The notes beneath the pieces are model-generated. The model saw only the letters and a list, made by a program, of their open reading frames with translations, did not search any database and was not told the DNA's origin. Of a stretch of DNA of 64,000 nt, positions 1-12,980 are shown in pieces. The stretch comes from Phalacrocorax aristotelis (Eukaryota > Chordata > Aves > Suliformes > Phalacrocoracidae). Position 1 is the stretch's first letter; every line of letters starts with the position of its first letter. Location: positions 22,174,975 to 22,238,974 of the forward strand of contig NC_134283.1 of the NCBI RefSeq assembly GCF_949628215.1. The letters are read 5' to 3'. The position numbers and the translations under genes were made by a program.

Positions 1-253
1 ATTAAGATTGTTGCTTGCATGCATAATCAGAAACAGTTTCCAAGTTGATGCAGGATAATGAAATGCCTGGTCTGTACAAAGAGAAAGCTGCCTGCAGGCA
101 CCAGGGGGAATTTCCCTGCTTTGTGTAGCATTCCAGTTGGGCAGACCTCTTGTGCTCTGGAGGCAGGGCACAGTAACATCCATGGTGGTGTCAGATGCTG
201 TTGCTCTCTCCAGGTGTTTGTCTGCAGCTTTGAGTTTCACCCTTCCTTTGCAG

Positions 254-1814
254 TATGCCCTTCACGTGTACAACGAGGTGATGAACATGGGACAGAAGTA
301 TGGGATTCGGAATGCCGGTTATTATGCGCTCCGCAGCCTGCGCATTGAGAAGTTCTTTGCGTTCTGGGGCCAGGATCTGGATGCCTTTACCACTCCTATG
401 GAGTGTGGACGTGAATTCCAGGTCAAGCTGGAAAAGGTACAGTGGAAAACTGAAATCACCTCCTGCAGTGGGGTCTGCTATTGCAGCAGGGGCGGGTGGG
501 AGAGCAGTGCTGAACTGAAAAGACTGCCATCCAAGTAGATAGATATATTAGTTTTTTGATGGAGCTCTGAGCAGTATGTAACTATAACCTGTATTCTTGG
601 ACTTCATAAAGATGCTAGAAATATCAAAATACTCCGTTTTCCTCCTTCCTGCGCAGCATTCACGGTGATCTGTGTATCCTCATGTGTGCAATGCTTAGAA
701 TAATGAGGGTGCTGTGTACGTTACAGGTGCTCAGAGTTCATGTTTCTCCCAGCTGTCTTCCCAGTCTGATGATCAAAAGCTAGCCTGTGCACCAAGTGGC
801 ATTTAATTAAGTTAAATATGAGGATAGGTGCCAACAGCAGGTGTTTTCTATTTTTACTAAAACCGGGGAGTTCTTTATTTTTATTAAAACATAGAATGGC
901 ATAGAGTTGTGTCCTGCTTGTGGTGGCAGGTGCCATCTCTGTTACTTGTTTGTTGCCTTCTTTCTCGCATCTTTGCACGAGCCAGAACAAATGCTTATAT
1001 CAAAAAATTCAGACAAGGGAATGTAGTGATTAGGGACACAAATGTCATATGTTGTTACAGTTTCCCTCTGGTTCATAAAGCATGGTAGACTTCTGGAACC
1101 AGAAAGATTAGAATGGTGACAAACCAAAAATTAAGAGTGGTGACATGTTTTCAATACAGTGAAAATTAGAATGAATTTTTTAAAGGCCCACTTCACAAAT
1201 ATTTTTATGTCTTTTAAAATCTGGAACAACAAACATGATAGGAAGGCTCCTGTCTGCGCTGGACTTCTTGCCTGTGGAAGCACCCTGCCTTGATAGGGCC
1301 TGAGCTCCAAGCACAAATTCACCTTTCATCAGTAGGCTTGTCTGCTGAAACTCAGCAGCTGCGACAGTTCATGTTCCTGTCGTCAGCTGACACTTCCTTT
1401 TCTCCACAGGGAATGCAGTTTGTTGGTCAGGAAGCACTGTTGGAACAGAAGCAGAACGGTGTGTACAAGCGCTTTACCATGTTCATTCTTGAGGACCATG
1501 ACACAGATACGGACCTCTGGCCCTGGTGGGGCGAGCCCATTTTCCGCAATGGCCGCTACGTGGGCAAGACCACCAGTAGTGCCTACAGCTACACTCTGGA
1601 GCGCCATGTCTGCCTCGGCTTCGTGCAGCACTTTGACGAGAAGACAGGAGAAGAGCAGGTGGTGACAACTGACTTCATCAACCAGGGCGAGTATGAGATC
1701 GACATTGCTGGGCAGCGCTTCCAGGCCAAAGCCAAGCTCTACCCCTTCAGCTCCCTCTTCACACACCGTCGCCGCAAGGATGAGGTGGAACTGAGTGGCT
1801 ACCAGAGGGAGTAG
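254..1814 (+). CDS. PDPR: PDPR, last two coding exons (partial, 5' part outside window)
   Basis: Regulatory subunit of mitochondrial pyruvate dehydrogenase phosphatase; it modulates the catalytic subunit PDP1 in the matrix. Two exons are visible: 254-436 (61 codons, after a TTTGCAG acceptor, donor GTACAG) and 1410-1814 (134 codons plus TAG, after TCTCCACAG). Both join in phase 0. The translation has landmark stretches of the vertebrate protein: GQKYGIRNAGYYALRSLRIE, DLWPWWGEPIFRNGRYVGKT, SYTLERHVCLGF, and a basic tail ending in ELSGYQRE. These form the C-terminal part of the aminomethyltransferase-like (GCV_T/DMGDH-type) barrel. About 195 of roughly 880 residues are present. Bases 1-253 are the preceding intron. 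No stop or frame break is seen in the exons. The gene converges on ST3GAL2. Identification is from recalled family sequence and is secure. Confidence 0.96.
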
Positions 1815-4563
1815 TGCTGACTAGACCTGACCGCTCCTTTTCCCAAGCTGGAGTCCGTTCCCACCATCTTCCAGTCCTTTCTCCTCACCCCATATATTTC
1901 TTTTCCTTTCTTGTCTTGCAACTTTTAAACTTTTTCCAGTGTGTCACATTTTGTATATTTTACAACTTTAATTTTCAAGCTTTCTCAACCCTGTCTGTCT
2001 TCTTCCTTCAACCCTTTGCTTGCCAGGCTCTCCCATGCCCCGGTGGATGAAGCACAGTGCTGCACATGCATCCAGAAGTCCATGGGAAGCCTGTATGGGA
2101 GTGAACCCCACTGGAGGCCCTAGCCTTATGGTGATGGGAAGGGTTCAGGTGAACCCCTGGGGACTACACCCTTCCTCTCTCCTCTCCAGCGTAAGGCATG
2201 GGACAGCAGGTATTTGCTGCCTGTAGTTCAGATGAACGCTGTGGCTTCACCTTGCTCTCCACATATTACGTTGTAGAGGGGACAATGCGTCGATGCACAC
2301 AGCAATAGAACGATCAGCTACCTCACTGGCATGAGACATAGCGTTGTGTGAGCAGCATCCAAGGGGCAGGTTTTTGTATAGTCCAGCCTGTCACTGGCCC
2401 CCTTTGTCCACCATTTTGTTTCCCTAACAGGGAGTCAAGTAGATTTAATCATCAGATCACTGAGATGACAATAATGCTGGGAAGTTTGTTGTTGGGACTA
2501 GATTTTTTGCGTGAGGTCACTGAAGCTAAATGGCCTTCTATAGATGTAATTGAAGATCAGCATGTATGTTTTACTTCTATAAAGGAATGGGATTTGTGGT
2601 TGGTTTTTTTTTATTAGCAAAAATGCTGATTTCTGACAAGGACAGATGTTAGTGTTTAATGTTAACAGCAGTGTTGAAATGCTACTTCTGTTTCAGCTGC
2701 AGAGTGTACAATCTCTTTTGGGATTTTCTTTCGCTTTGTTTACATGACTTGGTCAAGCTCATCTGGCAAGGTTCATGTAAAGCTTGTGTTGTTTTGGGGA
2801 GCTTGAGCAGCAGGGGGGATGACATCTTCTGTTTTTAGCTGCCCATGGTTATTTTGAAAGTGGAGGAAAAGCCCCAGCATTTGTCTCACCTGTGGTGCTG
2901 GCAGTATTGGAAGAAACACTGGCTTTTCTTCTGGTGGTGAGAAGGCATCTCAGCAGCTCCTGCCAGATTTGAGAGGTTGTCTTCTGTTTTTCTCCTTAAA
3001 TCTGTTGCACTTCTTACTTCTCTGTCTTGGTCGTACCTAAGCTGAAGGGGTTGAATAGAGGGAGTGTAGGGAGTGTGGCAGTGGGTTTACAAATTGCTTT
3101 CCTCCAGCAAAGCTCTGCCATCATGCTCCTCATACAGATGCTTCAGGCAGTGCAGCTGGGATTCACCCCTTCTTCAAGCGTCAAAATGTGCTGATTCAAA
3201 CACTGATGGTAAATGGTAACCAGGTGGGGGGATGCTGAATTGTATTGCACACATTTACATCTTCTTTTTCTTCTTCCTAATGTGAGCACAATCAAAAGCA
3301 AAGATTCTCTTTATTTACTTGAAAAAGATCCGTTAAACATTTCCCCTGCCTCTGCCACCCGCATACTCATCATGGTCTCTCTGCTCCAGCATCTTTGTCT
3401 CTGGAGTTCGAACACAACCTTGCGCTGATGTCTGCCCTGTCAGCCATGACAAACACTTTGTCTGTGATCTAGAACCCTTTCTGGGAACTTTCTTTTCCAG
3501 TTAAATGGTGAGCATCAGCAGTGTAAATATAAGCTCAAAACCTTCCTTGGTTCTTGTTTTTAAGTTTGCTTTCTGCTGCTTTAGTTGCTTCAGGTCATGC
3601 CTTCAGCTGAGTCTGTGGTCTGCCAGTTCATGATTGAGATGCTCTTAGCATGCAAAAGGAGTCGGTTGTCTCTAAGGCAGCGAAGGTGAAAGTCCAAAAC
3701 CTCTACACCTTAAAACAGGTTGTCAGAGCAATCTCCCCCATCCAGGGTGATACGGAAGCTGTGAAACCTAAGAGTGGAGAGTCGGGAAAGGGAGTAAGGG
3801 AAGGAAGGACTTAAGCATGTTGTGTAGCAGATTGAACATAGGTGTCACTTCTTTGAGTGTGCTTTCCTTTGTGAGTGGTGAATTCTTTTGAAGTGTGTGA
3901 CCTCTTCAAGGATTTCAAACTTATTTTTGAATTGACATGCAAAAATTCCCCATTCTCTGAAATGCAGTGACCGTAGCAGTACAGCTTTTTGAGATCTCGC
4001 AGCCAAGAGTACTCTGTACGGCTGCTGTAGGCAGAGATTCCACTTGCTTGTCATTTCCTCCAAATTCCCCTATTATTGCTCTCTGAATCGAAATTTTGCC
4101 TGGTGTGTTAGAATTAATTGCTTAAATGAAGGGTTCATAAGGCATCTAATAGCAGTTTAAAATCCAGTCACTTCTTGCATGTCTTTCCTGCATAGAGAGA
4201 TACTGTGATCCCCCTGTTTCTCTGCTGGTTGTGCATACCAAGGGGAACCTCGATCCCTCCTTTGGTTTTATGGGACGTTGCTGTGCCTTCCTTATCCAGG
4301 GAAACAAGCATTCAACCAGAGGAAGAGTTTTATACGTGATTGATAGGATGTGGCTTAGAGCAGCCCTTCTGATTGTTAAGACCGAACTGGAAAGTTAGCA
4401 GCATGCTGTCCTCTGCCAGCCACTCATTCCTGAAGTATCATTTAAGCTGCAGCCAGATTATATTCCTCCTTGTGATTATTTTTTATTTTCCCTCATTTAT
4501 AGGTGCCTGTTAGTTCCTCAGAAAACTTTTGATACAGATGTGTCTTCCCATAGCAGTTCTGAC

Positions 4564-4569
4564 AATAAA
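4564..4569 (+). terminator. PDPR proximal poly(A) signal AATAAA
   Basis: AATAAA in an AT-rich context, followed by a T/G-rich stretch (about 4572-4612: TTGTGTTTTATG, then ATTATGTCTG) that can act as the downstream element. It gives a PDPR 3' UTR of about 2.8 kb. The choice between this site and 9594 cannot be made from sequence. Confidence 0.6.
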
Positions 4570-6209
4570 ATTGTGTTTTATGAGCTACTTTCGTCATTAT
4601 GTCTGCTTAGGTTTATTTCATGTCTAGACCTATTGACTTTGCAGTACCAAAAATAGAGAGCAGAAATAATTTCCCTTCATGCCAATAGATATAGCAACAC
4701 TTTCTGTAATGTTATGTTTGTTGTTTGAAACTTAGAGATAGATGGTTTCATAATTGTCAGTCTAGCAGCTCATGAACGTCTACTCTGGCTTTCCCTGATA
4801 TGAATTCTGATTCTTGTTTCATAGCTGAACCTGTAGCCTTTGGCTGCTGTTCAAGCTTAGTCGATTTAATTTCTGGCAACTATTTTTAATCTTATAATGT
4901 TAAAGAACAGTTTTCTTTCACCAACTTGAATACCTGTCAAGGGGATAATTGGGTTGCATGTTTTAAAATAGTGCTAGATACTGAGACCAAGGAAGGTCTT
5001 TCAGGTGTCATGTTTTCTTCCAGAGGTATTAAACAGTAATGTAAGACTCTAATCCCTTTATCTGATGACTAAAAGTAGAGTGCCCAAAAAAAGAACGACA
5101 AAATTGGTTTAGGAGTTGCTACCTTTAGTACAACTTCAAATTAGAAAACTAGAAATCGGATCTTGGAAGCTGCTGTAAGACAGTCTTAGCATCTAAGACG
5201 GTAAATAATGTGGATTATAAAATTACACATCATGATTCTCATCCTTAAAACTGCTTTAAAATGCTTTCTGCTGAGAAGGACGGTGTGTTCTCATTCTGCA
5301 TGGTAAGACTATAAACCTTGGAGGGGAAATACTAAAATAGCATTTTTAACTATTAATAATAGTAACGACCTCGTTCTGTGCTGCAGCAGCAGCAGCAGGT
5401 CTACCCTGTGCACCTCATGTGTAGCAGTTGCAGGGGTGTCATCTGTTCTCTGAGTCTTGCTGTCCAGAATGGGAACAGTCCTGTAGATTTTGTTCATGCA
5501 GGCAACTTGGCACAAGAAACACTTGAAGGGAAGCTAACTGAAGTTTAGTATGAGCAAATATTTTCTCTTTTTGGCTAAAGTATTATAGGTTGAGCATAAC
5601 CCATTTTATAATAAATTTATTACTCATCAGTGATGAATGTTAAGGAAAGCGTGGCCTGTGGGGAGATAAGGCACCATGGGTGGCATGCCCTTGGCACGTG
5701 TAGCATTGTTTTTTCTTACCCCAGAAGTCAACATCTTGAATGGGTTTGCTGGCACGGTGGTAGTGGTGAATCCATCTAAATGTACAGCATTCCTATACGC
5801 CAGAAGGGCTTGCTTGGCCAAATGTCATCTGTAGCGTGGGGAACCTATGTAGCAGCCTCTTCCATTACGTGATTTCTCTGGAGGAATTTGTGTTGTCTTA
5901 CCCTTGTTGCATCCTTTCCTAAGTTCTTATGGTTTTTTTGGTCCTTGAGTGAATACTGAAAGGCTTGAGTTAAAATGGTACTAGAGAAGAGGAACTTTGT
6001 TTTTCATATTTAACGATCTGAGGATAAAATTAAAGCAGTCTATTTAGGAATTATGTTTTCTGTTTCAGGAAGGTGTGTTATAGTGATTTTCACATCTGTC
6101 TTTGCCAGATTTAGTTTCTTCTTGTTTCCTCTGTGCTGACTCCAGCATCCAGATTTGATGTGACTTGTTGGACAGTTTCTTCTCATTATTTTGTGGCAAG
6201 GAGGGGAGG

Positions 6210-6455
6210 CTATGTGAAACTTGCACTGCATCTCCAAGTCTTGGTGTAAGCCTGGATTCCTCCTTTCTGCCGTTGCTGTTGCCTTTCCTGCAACACCTCT
6301 AGCCTGTGCTGCTGTAGGACCTCTCGTGTGTGAGGTTCCTCTCTTGATTCCACCATGTGCTTCATCTTCTGGGCCAGGTTGGCTCTAGATCTGTCTCTCT
6401 GCATTGATTTAAGCTCTTCAGCTTTTAGTTGGTGCAGATACCAACATCCAAAGCC
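6210..6455 (-). other. Unassigned 82-codon open frame, charged and helix-like
   Basis: On the minus strand an open frame runs from just after an in-frame TGA (6456-6458) to a TAG at 6210-6212. The first ATG is at 6404. The translation is rich in K, R, E and Q with heptad-like leucines (LHQLKAEELKSMQRDRSRAN, then REVLQQHRLEVLQERQQQRQ). This is unlike the cysteine- and serine-rich noise frames around it and resembles part of a coiled-coil protein. I do not recognise the family. No initiation context, flanking splice sites or poly(A) signal could be assigned. It could be an exon of an unannotated gene, a degraded pseudogene fragment, or chance. Confidence 0.25.
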
Positions 6456-9400
6456 TCAGGTGGGTTTGCGGCTGCTGTGTATTACATCATTTAGTGCTCC
6501 CTCTCCCTGTGCCAGGGTTTTCCCACTCAACACTTCCCAATCTCCTTCCTCAGGCAGCTGAGCATGTTAGTTCCTTTTGCCCATCAGAGAGCCAGGCATA
6601 GCAAAATACACAGGCAAGGGGATGGCAGAGCAGCTGAGCTGAGATGGAAGGAGAGGCATGATAGTGGTTTGATCCTTTGCCCATTACCCAGCCACTTAAG
6701 CCCAGCCTTGAAGACATGGTCAGCCCTGATTCCCAGCTCAGGGAGCATCTTCCTCTGCAGCCTTAGTGCTGGACACGTGCTGAGTGGTAGCAATGGCTCT
6801 GGACAGAACCGGGACAGTGTTATCAAGAAAGCCACTCATTTTCAGACATACTTTTCCCTCTAACATTTCTTCCGATGAAGGAAACCATGCTGCACAGAAG
6901 AGGTGGGGAGTGTGTGTACCAGATTGCTCAAAACGCTTGTCTCTCTCTGGCATATTCTTGGAGGTGGTGTCTAACTGTGAAGGTCAGACAGCGCTGACAT
7001 CAGCGTGCTGGGGCTAACCTTGTCCTTCCAGCACACTTTAACCAAAATGCTTACATTTTGGGACTAAATCTGTAAAAACAAGGTAGTTTCTGTGTTTGCA
7101 GGGGGAAGTTGCTTGCAAGGACAGAAGTTGTTCTTATTTCAAACAGAACACTTAGCTGCTGATAATGGCCAGCAAAACAATCACAACTTTCAGCTTTGTC
7201 TTCCCAAGTAATTTTATTATAATACTTGGTCAGGTTAATTTCTGCCCACTTTGGGATGCTTTTCTGTTTTAAACTACCTTTTCCTTGACTGATTGTTAGG
7301 ATTTTTATTAAAAAAAACCCAAACACCAAAAAACACATTCAGTCGGGGAACAGGACTTGGGGAAGGAGGGGTTAATGTCATCAGGTGACTTCAAGCTGTC
7401 TTTAAAAAGCATTTGAAAATTTTCTTTGCACTTTAAACTTTCCTTCAGCATTATGATTGTAGCGTGCTTATAGCTCTCGGCAAGAGCAGTCTTTGCATTT
7501 GAGGGAGGAAAATCTTTAAATATTTGTAAATGCCTTAAAGCTTTTGGTGATGTATTTGGGCACTGATTGTGCCTGCCATTTGATTTTCTTCCTGGAGAGC
7601 TGTGTGCTGAGCGTACAGACCAGACACAAACATCAGCAGATATTTTTGAGCAAGCACTGGGGATGGTGGAAGCTGCTGTTGCAGGATGCTGCTGGTCTGA
7701 GGCTGGAATTTGTATCAAACTAAGCTAAATGAGCTGGGAGTCCCTGTGCCTCTACAGCTGTCTGTACTGACACCTTCCCTGCTTTTTTTTCCCCCAGAAA
7801 TGGATTTAGCAACTGTATCATTCATGCTATAATGGGTTTTCTTCTTTCTTTAAAGAAAGAAGCGTGGACTGGCATAGAGTGCTCTGTGAGTGTCCCTTTG
7901 CATAAAGGAAACAAAATTCTTGCTTGAACGCTTCCCTGCTGCACCAGCTGACATTTGCAGGCAGGAGTAGGGAGAAGCGGGAGCAGAGGGGATCTGCTGC
8001 TGCCTGTAATGTTTGAGATGGCTCCGAGACTTCTCATCTGCGATTTGTCTCAAAGCTCTGCTGGATTCCCGACATCAGGCTGGCTTTGGAGTTACGAGCA
8101 CAAAACAAAGCACTGCTTTGCAGGTATGACACACTATGCTGATATACTTTGCTTAGAGATATCGTCTGTTTGGAATAAGGTATCTCCATGAAGAGGAGTG
8201 GTAAATTATAATGAAAGAGGCCCTGGAGAAAGGCGTTCACATTAATATTTATTGATTTGTCGATGCTAGTAACAGCCTATCTTCTGGCACAGATGCTTGA
8301 CGCCTGCTAAAAGCAGAGCAGATACTTGGGAGTTGTCAGTCATCCCAACTAGGGCATGATCCATTTTGTAGGTATGGAGAAAAGTCCTACGCTGTCACCT
8401 TTCACCATGGCACCACTGAGATTTCTTCCACACCACAAATAGTTTTCCCTACTTTTCCCATAGTGGGCCAGCTACACCTTTCTTCCAGTATAACTGGAGG
8501 CAGGTTAATGTCCCTGAAGTTGGTGGTGGGTTCTCCTGCGCTTCATGGTCAGACTTGCGGCAGGGCACGTCCCTGCTCCATAAGTGCTTCTGCCAAGGAA
8601 GTGCCCCAAGCTGCGCCTGGGGGAAAGGAGCATGCCTGCACTGTGAGTGCTGTTTTTTCCAGACCACCTGCTGGGCAGTTGGCTGACAGTAATGTTTCCT
8701 GCATCTTCGGGAAGAGTTGGGGATAACACCTTTTGGTCCAGGTCAACTCCTTGCCGCTGCTCCTGAGACAATGTGCTTTCTTTCTGCTACTTTCCACTCT
8801 CTTCCTGTCTGTGTGCACCTGATGGCTCCCACTGTCGCTGGTTTTACAGGAGACCTGAGCTCTGGGGGAGACGGGCTCTTGGCTTCTTGGGCAGGTATCC
8901 GGTGCAGGTCTCCTGAGCAGAGACTGCCATCTTGTGAACTGCACCAGTACATCCCTTCTCCACCATTGCTTCTGGTGATCAGGTGCACCAATTTACTTGT
9001 CCAAAGCCCCTTCATGCTTTCATCAGTCTCCCAAGACCAGATTTTAAAGGGCTGGGAGGAACTCTGAAGTGTGCTACTGCTGAAATTTTAAGAACAACTG
9101 AAGTTTCAACCTGTGAAAACAATTTTTCTAGTGCCTTATGCTTGTGAATGTCATGCAATGGATGTAGCTGAGGTGGGACAGAGCAAGGAGCAACTTCAGT
9201 AGCATGGTTCCCTGTCCCACCACAGCCATCTCCCTCATCCCTTGCAGTCTCAGCAAGCGGATCATCTCAAGCAGTGCGGGGCTGCTTTTTAATCCCTTTG
9301 AGACCTGGAGTTGTAAAAATGTTGAACTGTTAAACCCTTGCGCTGGGTGGTGTACCTTGAGAGGAGCAGTGGTCTTACTTTTGCCAGTTTTGGATTCAAA

Positions 9401-9593
9401 GGGGTTTAGGAGAGACAAAGCTGTTCTAATTGCCAGACTCTGTGGTAGAGGACGTGGAGTTGTTCCCAAGCGCGGAGTCAGGGTAGGTTTGCTCTTCTCC
9501 ACTGAGGCCATGTTGTTATGTACGCTATATTTATATCGTGCTTTATTTCATTCAATATTTTGTTTGACTTAAATGTTGGTAGGTTTGTATATT

Positions 9594-9599
9594 AATAAA
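9594..9599 (+). terminator. Candidate distal PDPR poly(A) signal AATAAA
   Basis: TTAATAAAGAGGC, followed about 45 bases later by a GT-rich stretch (CCTTGTGTGTCTTTC, 9645-9660). It would end a long PDPR 3' UTR about 650 bases before the end of the convergent ST3GAL2 transcript. Confidence 0.5.
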
Positions 9600-9620
9600 G
9601 AGGCATTTTAACTAATCTGG

Positions 9621-10260
9621 AATTTAGCAGTTTGTTACGCAAGAGCCTTGTGTGTCTTTCAGGATCCCAGCCTGGTCATCAGGATGGATCCTGCAGGGAC
9701 ACTGGGCCTGTTGCAGGCTCCAGCCTTTGGCGCTGGGAGCTGAGCAAGCCCTGGCCCTGCTGGGTCACCTCAGGGAAAGTCGCTTTCCCTGCCTGTGCCT
9801 GCACCCCCTTTCAAAATTACATCCTTCGAGAGTTTGTCCATGTCCTTCCCTGCACCTTCCCCTGTGTAGGGGCTCAGGGGCATGGGCTATGTGGGACCAG
9901 GGCTTCCTTTTTTGGCTCCAAAGATAGTCGGGAGGGCTTCATCAGACAGGGACACAGGGCCTGGGTGAGCAGTGCTGTCCCCTAACAGCAGGCTCTGGCT
10001 GGAGGGGTTATGTCGGGGCTCTGCCACTGGGCACCCAGGCCAGCGTGGGACCGGGCTTAGCTCCTGCTCCAGTGGACAGGTGTTAACTGCAGATGGTGGC
10101 TGATGGCAGGCCCAGCTGTAGCCCAAGAGGAGAGGGAAAAGATCCTCCCTGGCCCCACAAACTGTCCTGCTACCTTTCCCTCCTCTCCTGACTCCACCGA
10201 CACCCGGGTGTGGGTGCAGGTGAAGGCCTAGCAGGCAGGGATACCGGAAGGAAAACACAC
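9621..10260. other. Spacer between convergent PDPR and ST3GAL2
   Basis: Single-copy sequence of about 640 bases between the distal + strand poly(A) signal at 9594 and the - strand poly(A) signal at 10281. Base composition rises from AT-rich to GC-rich. No gene, repeat or RNA was recognised. Confidence 0.5.
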
Positions 10261-10280
10261 AGCAGTTCTGATGCATGGTT

Positions 10281-10286
10281 TTTATT
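10281..10286 (-). terminator. ST3GAL2 poly(A) signal
   Basis: Plus-strand TTTATT, i.e. AATAAA on the minus strand. It is followed in the minus direction by a GT/T-rich element (GCTGTGTGTTTTCC, about 10253-10266). It is a strong match to a vertebrate poly(A) site and lies 2.7 kb beyond the ST3GAL2 stop. Confidence 0.75.
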
Positions 10287-12738
10287 GACTTTAAAAAAAA
10301 AAAAAGTTGTTTTAAGACAGTTGTGTGCAGAAGTACCCATGTACACAGAGGCTACGGGCAAAGCTACCTGCCTGCTCCTAGCCCTAGGTCAGAGCACTGG
10401 TCTCTTCCTCTCCCGGCGGGGCGGGAGGTGATGGGTGCTCCATCAGGCACCGCGTGATGAAGACTACCTCTGCCAGGTGGGCAAGCCTGGGCAACTCCTC
10501 CCTGCCTGCTCCCCTGCCCATAGCCTCTGCCTACATCTGCTCTCTGTACAGTACAGTGGTGCTTGTCAGCACCATGACCATGGCCCCTTCCCCGCTGGGC
10601 GTGCAGTCTGCTCCTCATGCTTGTGGTCGGCGGCCGTTCTGCCAGAGAAACAGAAGTGGTCACGAGTCCTAGCAAGACAGCTTAAATAAAAAATTATAAT
10701 AATAATTTAAAAAAAAAAGGGTAAGGGGAAGGAAGTTAGCCAAAAAAATACTGTCAGGGCAGCAAGGAGACGTGAGTGCGCCCTTTGCTGGATGCCAGCA
10801 CTGTGCTGCCGGCGGGTTTGGTGCCCGGGTTTGGTACTCGGCATCTCTGCTCACCCCATGATTGTCTGGCCTGGCCCCACTCAGCGGGGACAGGAGCTGG
10901 TCCAGCCTCGTCGCACTGGACTTGGCCTCCCCAACCACTGGCATGGTGGCCTGGATGCATCCCTGTCTCCTCACTTGCCAGCTGAGATCCAGCGTGGCAC
11001 AAGGAGGGAAGTGGGTACGACTGCCAGATAAATAAGCCAAGGCCCTACCGCTGGTGCGGGAGTGGGCACAGCCTGGCGCAGCCAACAGATGATGATCAAG
11101 GCACTCGTTGTTGCTTGTGGTTCTGCATTTGTTTTTTTTTTTTTGTTTTCTTCCCCTAAAAAAAAAATCTCAACCCAGGAAGGTGGAGACCAGGGCTCGC
11201 TATAACCTGCCTCCCATCCTGGGGAGAGGAGCGGGGTTCAGGGCTGGCTGTGGTGGTCGCAGATCGCAGGCAGGCTGGTCTCACCAGGGCAGCACTGCTT
11301 CTACCAAAACCCACCACAAAACTTTGTTTTAAAGCTCTGTGGACAGAAATGACAAAGGTCCCCAGCGCAGGGGATACTCGATGCCTCCTCCAGGTGACCT
11401 GAACCCTCATGTTTTATGATTGCAGAGAGAAACTTCAAAAAAAAAAAAAAAACAACCCAGAAACCTGAAAAACAGCCAAACCGAAGCAGAGAAGTGGGTA
11501 AGAGGCTGCTACAGAAAAGCCAGGTACAAAACGATATTAAAAAATAAAAAAAAAAAAATCCTCCAAGCCCAAAAAAACTTACGGTGATTGTTACTCAAAT
11601 AACTATTGCAACCAGGCGGTGTGGGCAGGGCTTCCCCCAGTGTCGGCACCATGGGGCTTTACCGTCGCGCCGGACACCCACTGCTGGCACTGGCTGTACA
11701 GACAGAGGGTCCCTCTCTGAGGGACCTTTTCTGTGATTGCCTTTTTCTTGAGCTTTCCAGCATCTCTTGAAAAAAACAAACAAACAAAAAAAACCAAACC
11801 CCACCCACATGATTGACCTAAAGGAAGTGGTTTTAATTACACCCCTGGGGAGGCGGTTTTGTTCTGCATCTCCCCATCCTGTTCCACGGGGCAGCCTGTC
11901 CAGCCTGGTAAGCCCCGGTACTCCAAAGGCACCGGCTGTACCAGGCTGATGTAAACCAAGCCCCACCCTCACAAATGGAGCAAAGACTTTGGGATTTCAG
12001 CTTCTCACCAGAGCTGTCTGTTTATAGCAACACAAAAGCCAAAGCATGGTTCATTCACCCACTAAAGCTACCTCTAATCTGGTTTTTCCCAGCCTGTAAG
12101 CAGAGGGAAGTCTTGTCTCTTTCCCTCTGGTGGGGCCGGACCTGCTGCCGCATCCCGCATCCCTCGAGAATGCTGCAAGGGAGCCCAGCCGGAAGGACCA
12201 GGCTGCCGCTCCTGCGGGTTTCTTAGCTGCCTTTTGCCCAGTCACATACAAAATCTGTCCGACCCTTCCTTGATCCTTGGGTAGAGGAGTGGGGATGCCC
12301 AGCCCTGAAACCACGTTTCCTCTCCGTTGCCCAGCCAGCTGTGCCGCCAGCCTGCAGCGGAGCATTGGCGATGGTCAGCTTCCCCCAGGCTGCTGGCTCC
12401 CCACGATGGGTCCATGTGCTTGCAGCTGTGCCAGGACCTGCCTTCCCCGAGGAAGTGGTGGCGGCATCTGCCCCAGTTGGGTAAAAAAAACCCACCAAAA
12501 TAAAGGAAGAAAGAAGCAGCTGGTTCCACTGGCGAGGCTGTGAGGCTGCCGCATCTCCCTCACTCCAGACACGATGCTTGGGCGCTCCCCAAAGTCACGT
12601 GGCTTCAGGGGTTTGTTGGTTTTGTCTTGTTTTAAAAAGAGCAGCATTTGGTTTGACTGTAAAGAGATGGGAGGCAGAAGCCCCCGCTGCCCGGTCAGTC
12701 GCTGATTGTGTTTACAAATCCTTTCTCAGCTGGGTTTC

Positions 12739-12773
12739 TTAATAATAATAATAATCATAATCATAATCATAAT
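12739..12773. repeat. AAT/AATC microsatellite
   Basis: Runs of AATAATAATAAT followed by CATAATCATAATCATAAT, about 35 bases in all, within the ST3GAL2 3' UTR. Confidence 0.85.
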
Positions 12774-12980
12774 TAAAAAAAGTGAAAAGTCTCCTTTAGC
12801 GCTAAACCTGATTGGCTGCTGGAGGCACCAAATATTGCCAGGGGCAGCTCTGTTGGCGGCGTGGGGCCACGCTGCCCACCCGGTGCTCATCGCCTGAGGC
12901 TGCCGGGGAGACCCTTGCCCTCTGCCCCCACAGGCAGCCGGGCCCTGGCCGGGGCAAGGGAGCCGGAGGAGGCGCAGCCC

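Larger units (their letters stand above)
1815..9620 (+). other. PDPR 3' UTR and/or intergenic DNA
   Basis: A 7.8-kb stretch after the PDPR stop codon without a recognisable conserved exon. It is moderately AT-rich and carries two clear poly(A) signals, at 4564 and 9594. It therefore holds a 3' UTR of either about 2.8 kb or about 7.8 kb. A short CAG/GCA-like run (GCAGCAGCAGCAGCAG) is at about 5382-5398. Scattered reading frames of 60-136 codons on both strands look random in composition, apart from the minus-strand frame at 6210-6455, listed separately. No interspersed repeat was recognised. The choice between UTR and intergenic DNA is inference. Confidence 0.6.
10262..12980 (-). other. ST3GAL2 3' UTR
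   Basis: About 2.7 kb between the ST3GAL2 stop codon and the poly(A) signal at 10281. There are no conserved exons. The region has many short homopolymer A or T tracts (for example about 10293-10305, 10710-10718, 11130-11144, 11436-11452, 11541-11558) and an AAT/ATC microsatellite at 12739-12773. The extent is inferred from the poly(A) signal. Confidence 0.65.

Noticed and set aside
7308-7718. A 136-codon minus-strand frame in the PDPR downstream region
   Set aside because: Composition is noise-like, it begins and ends without splice or poly(A) context, and no motif was seen.
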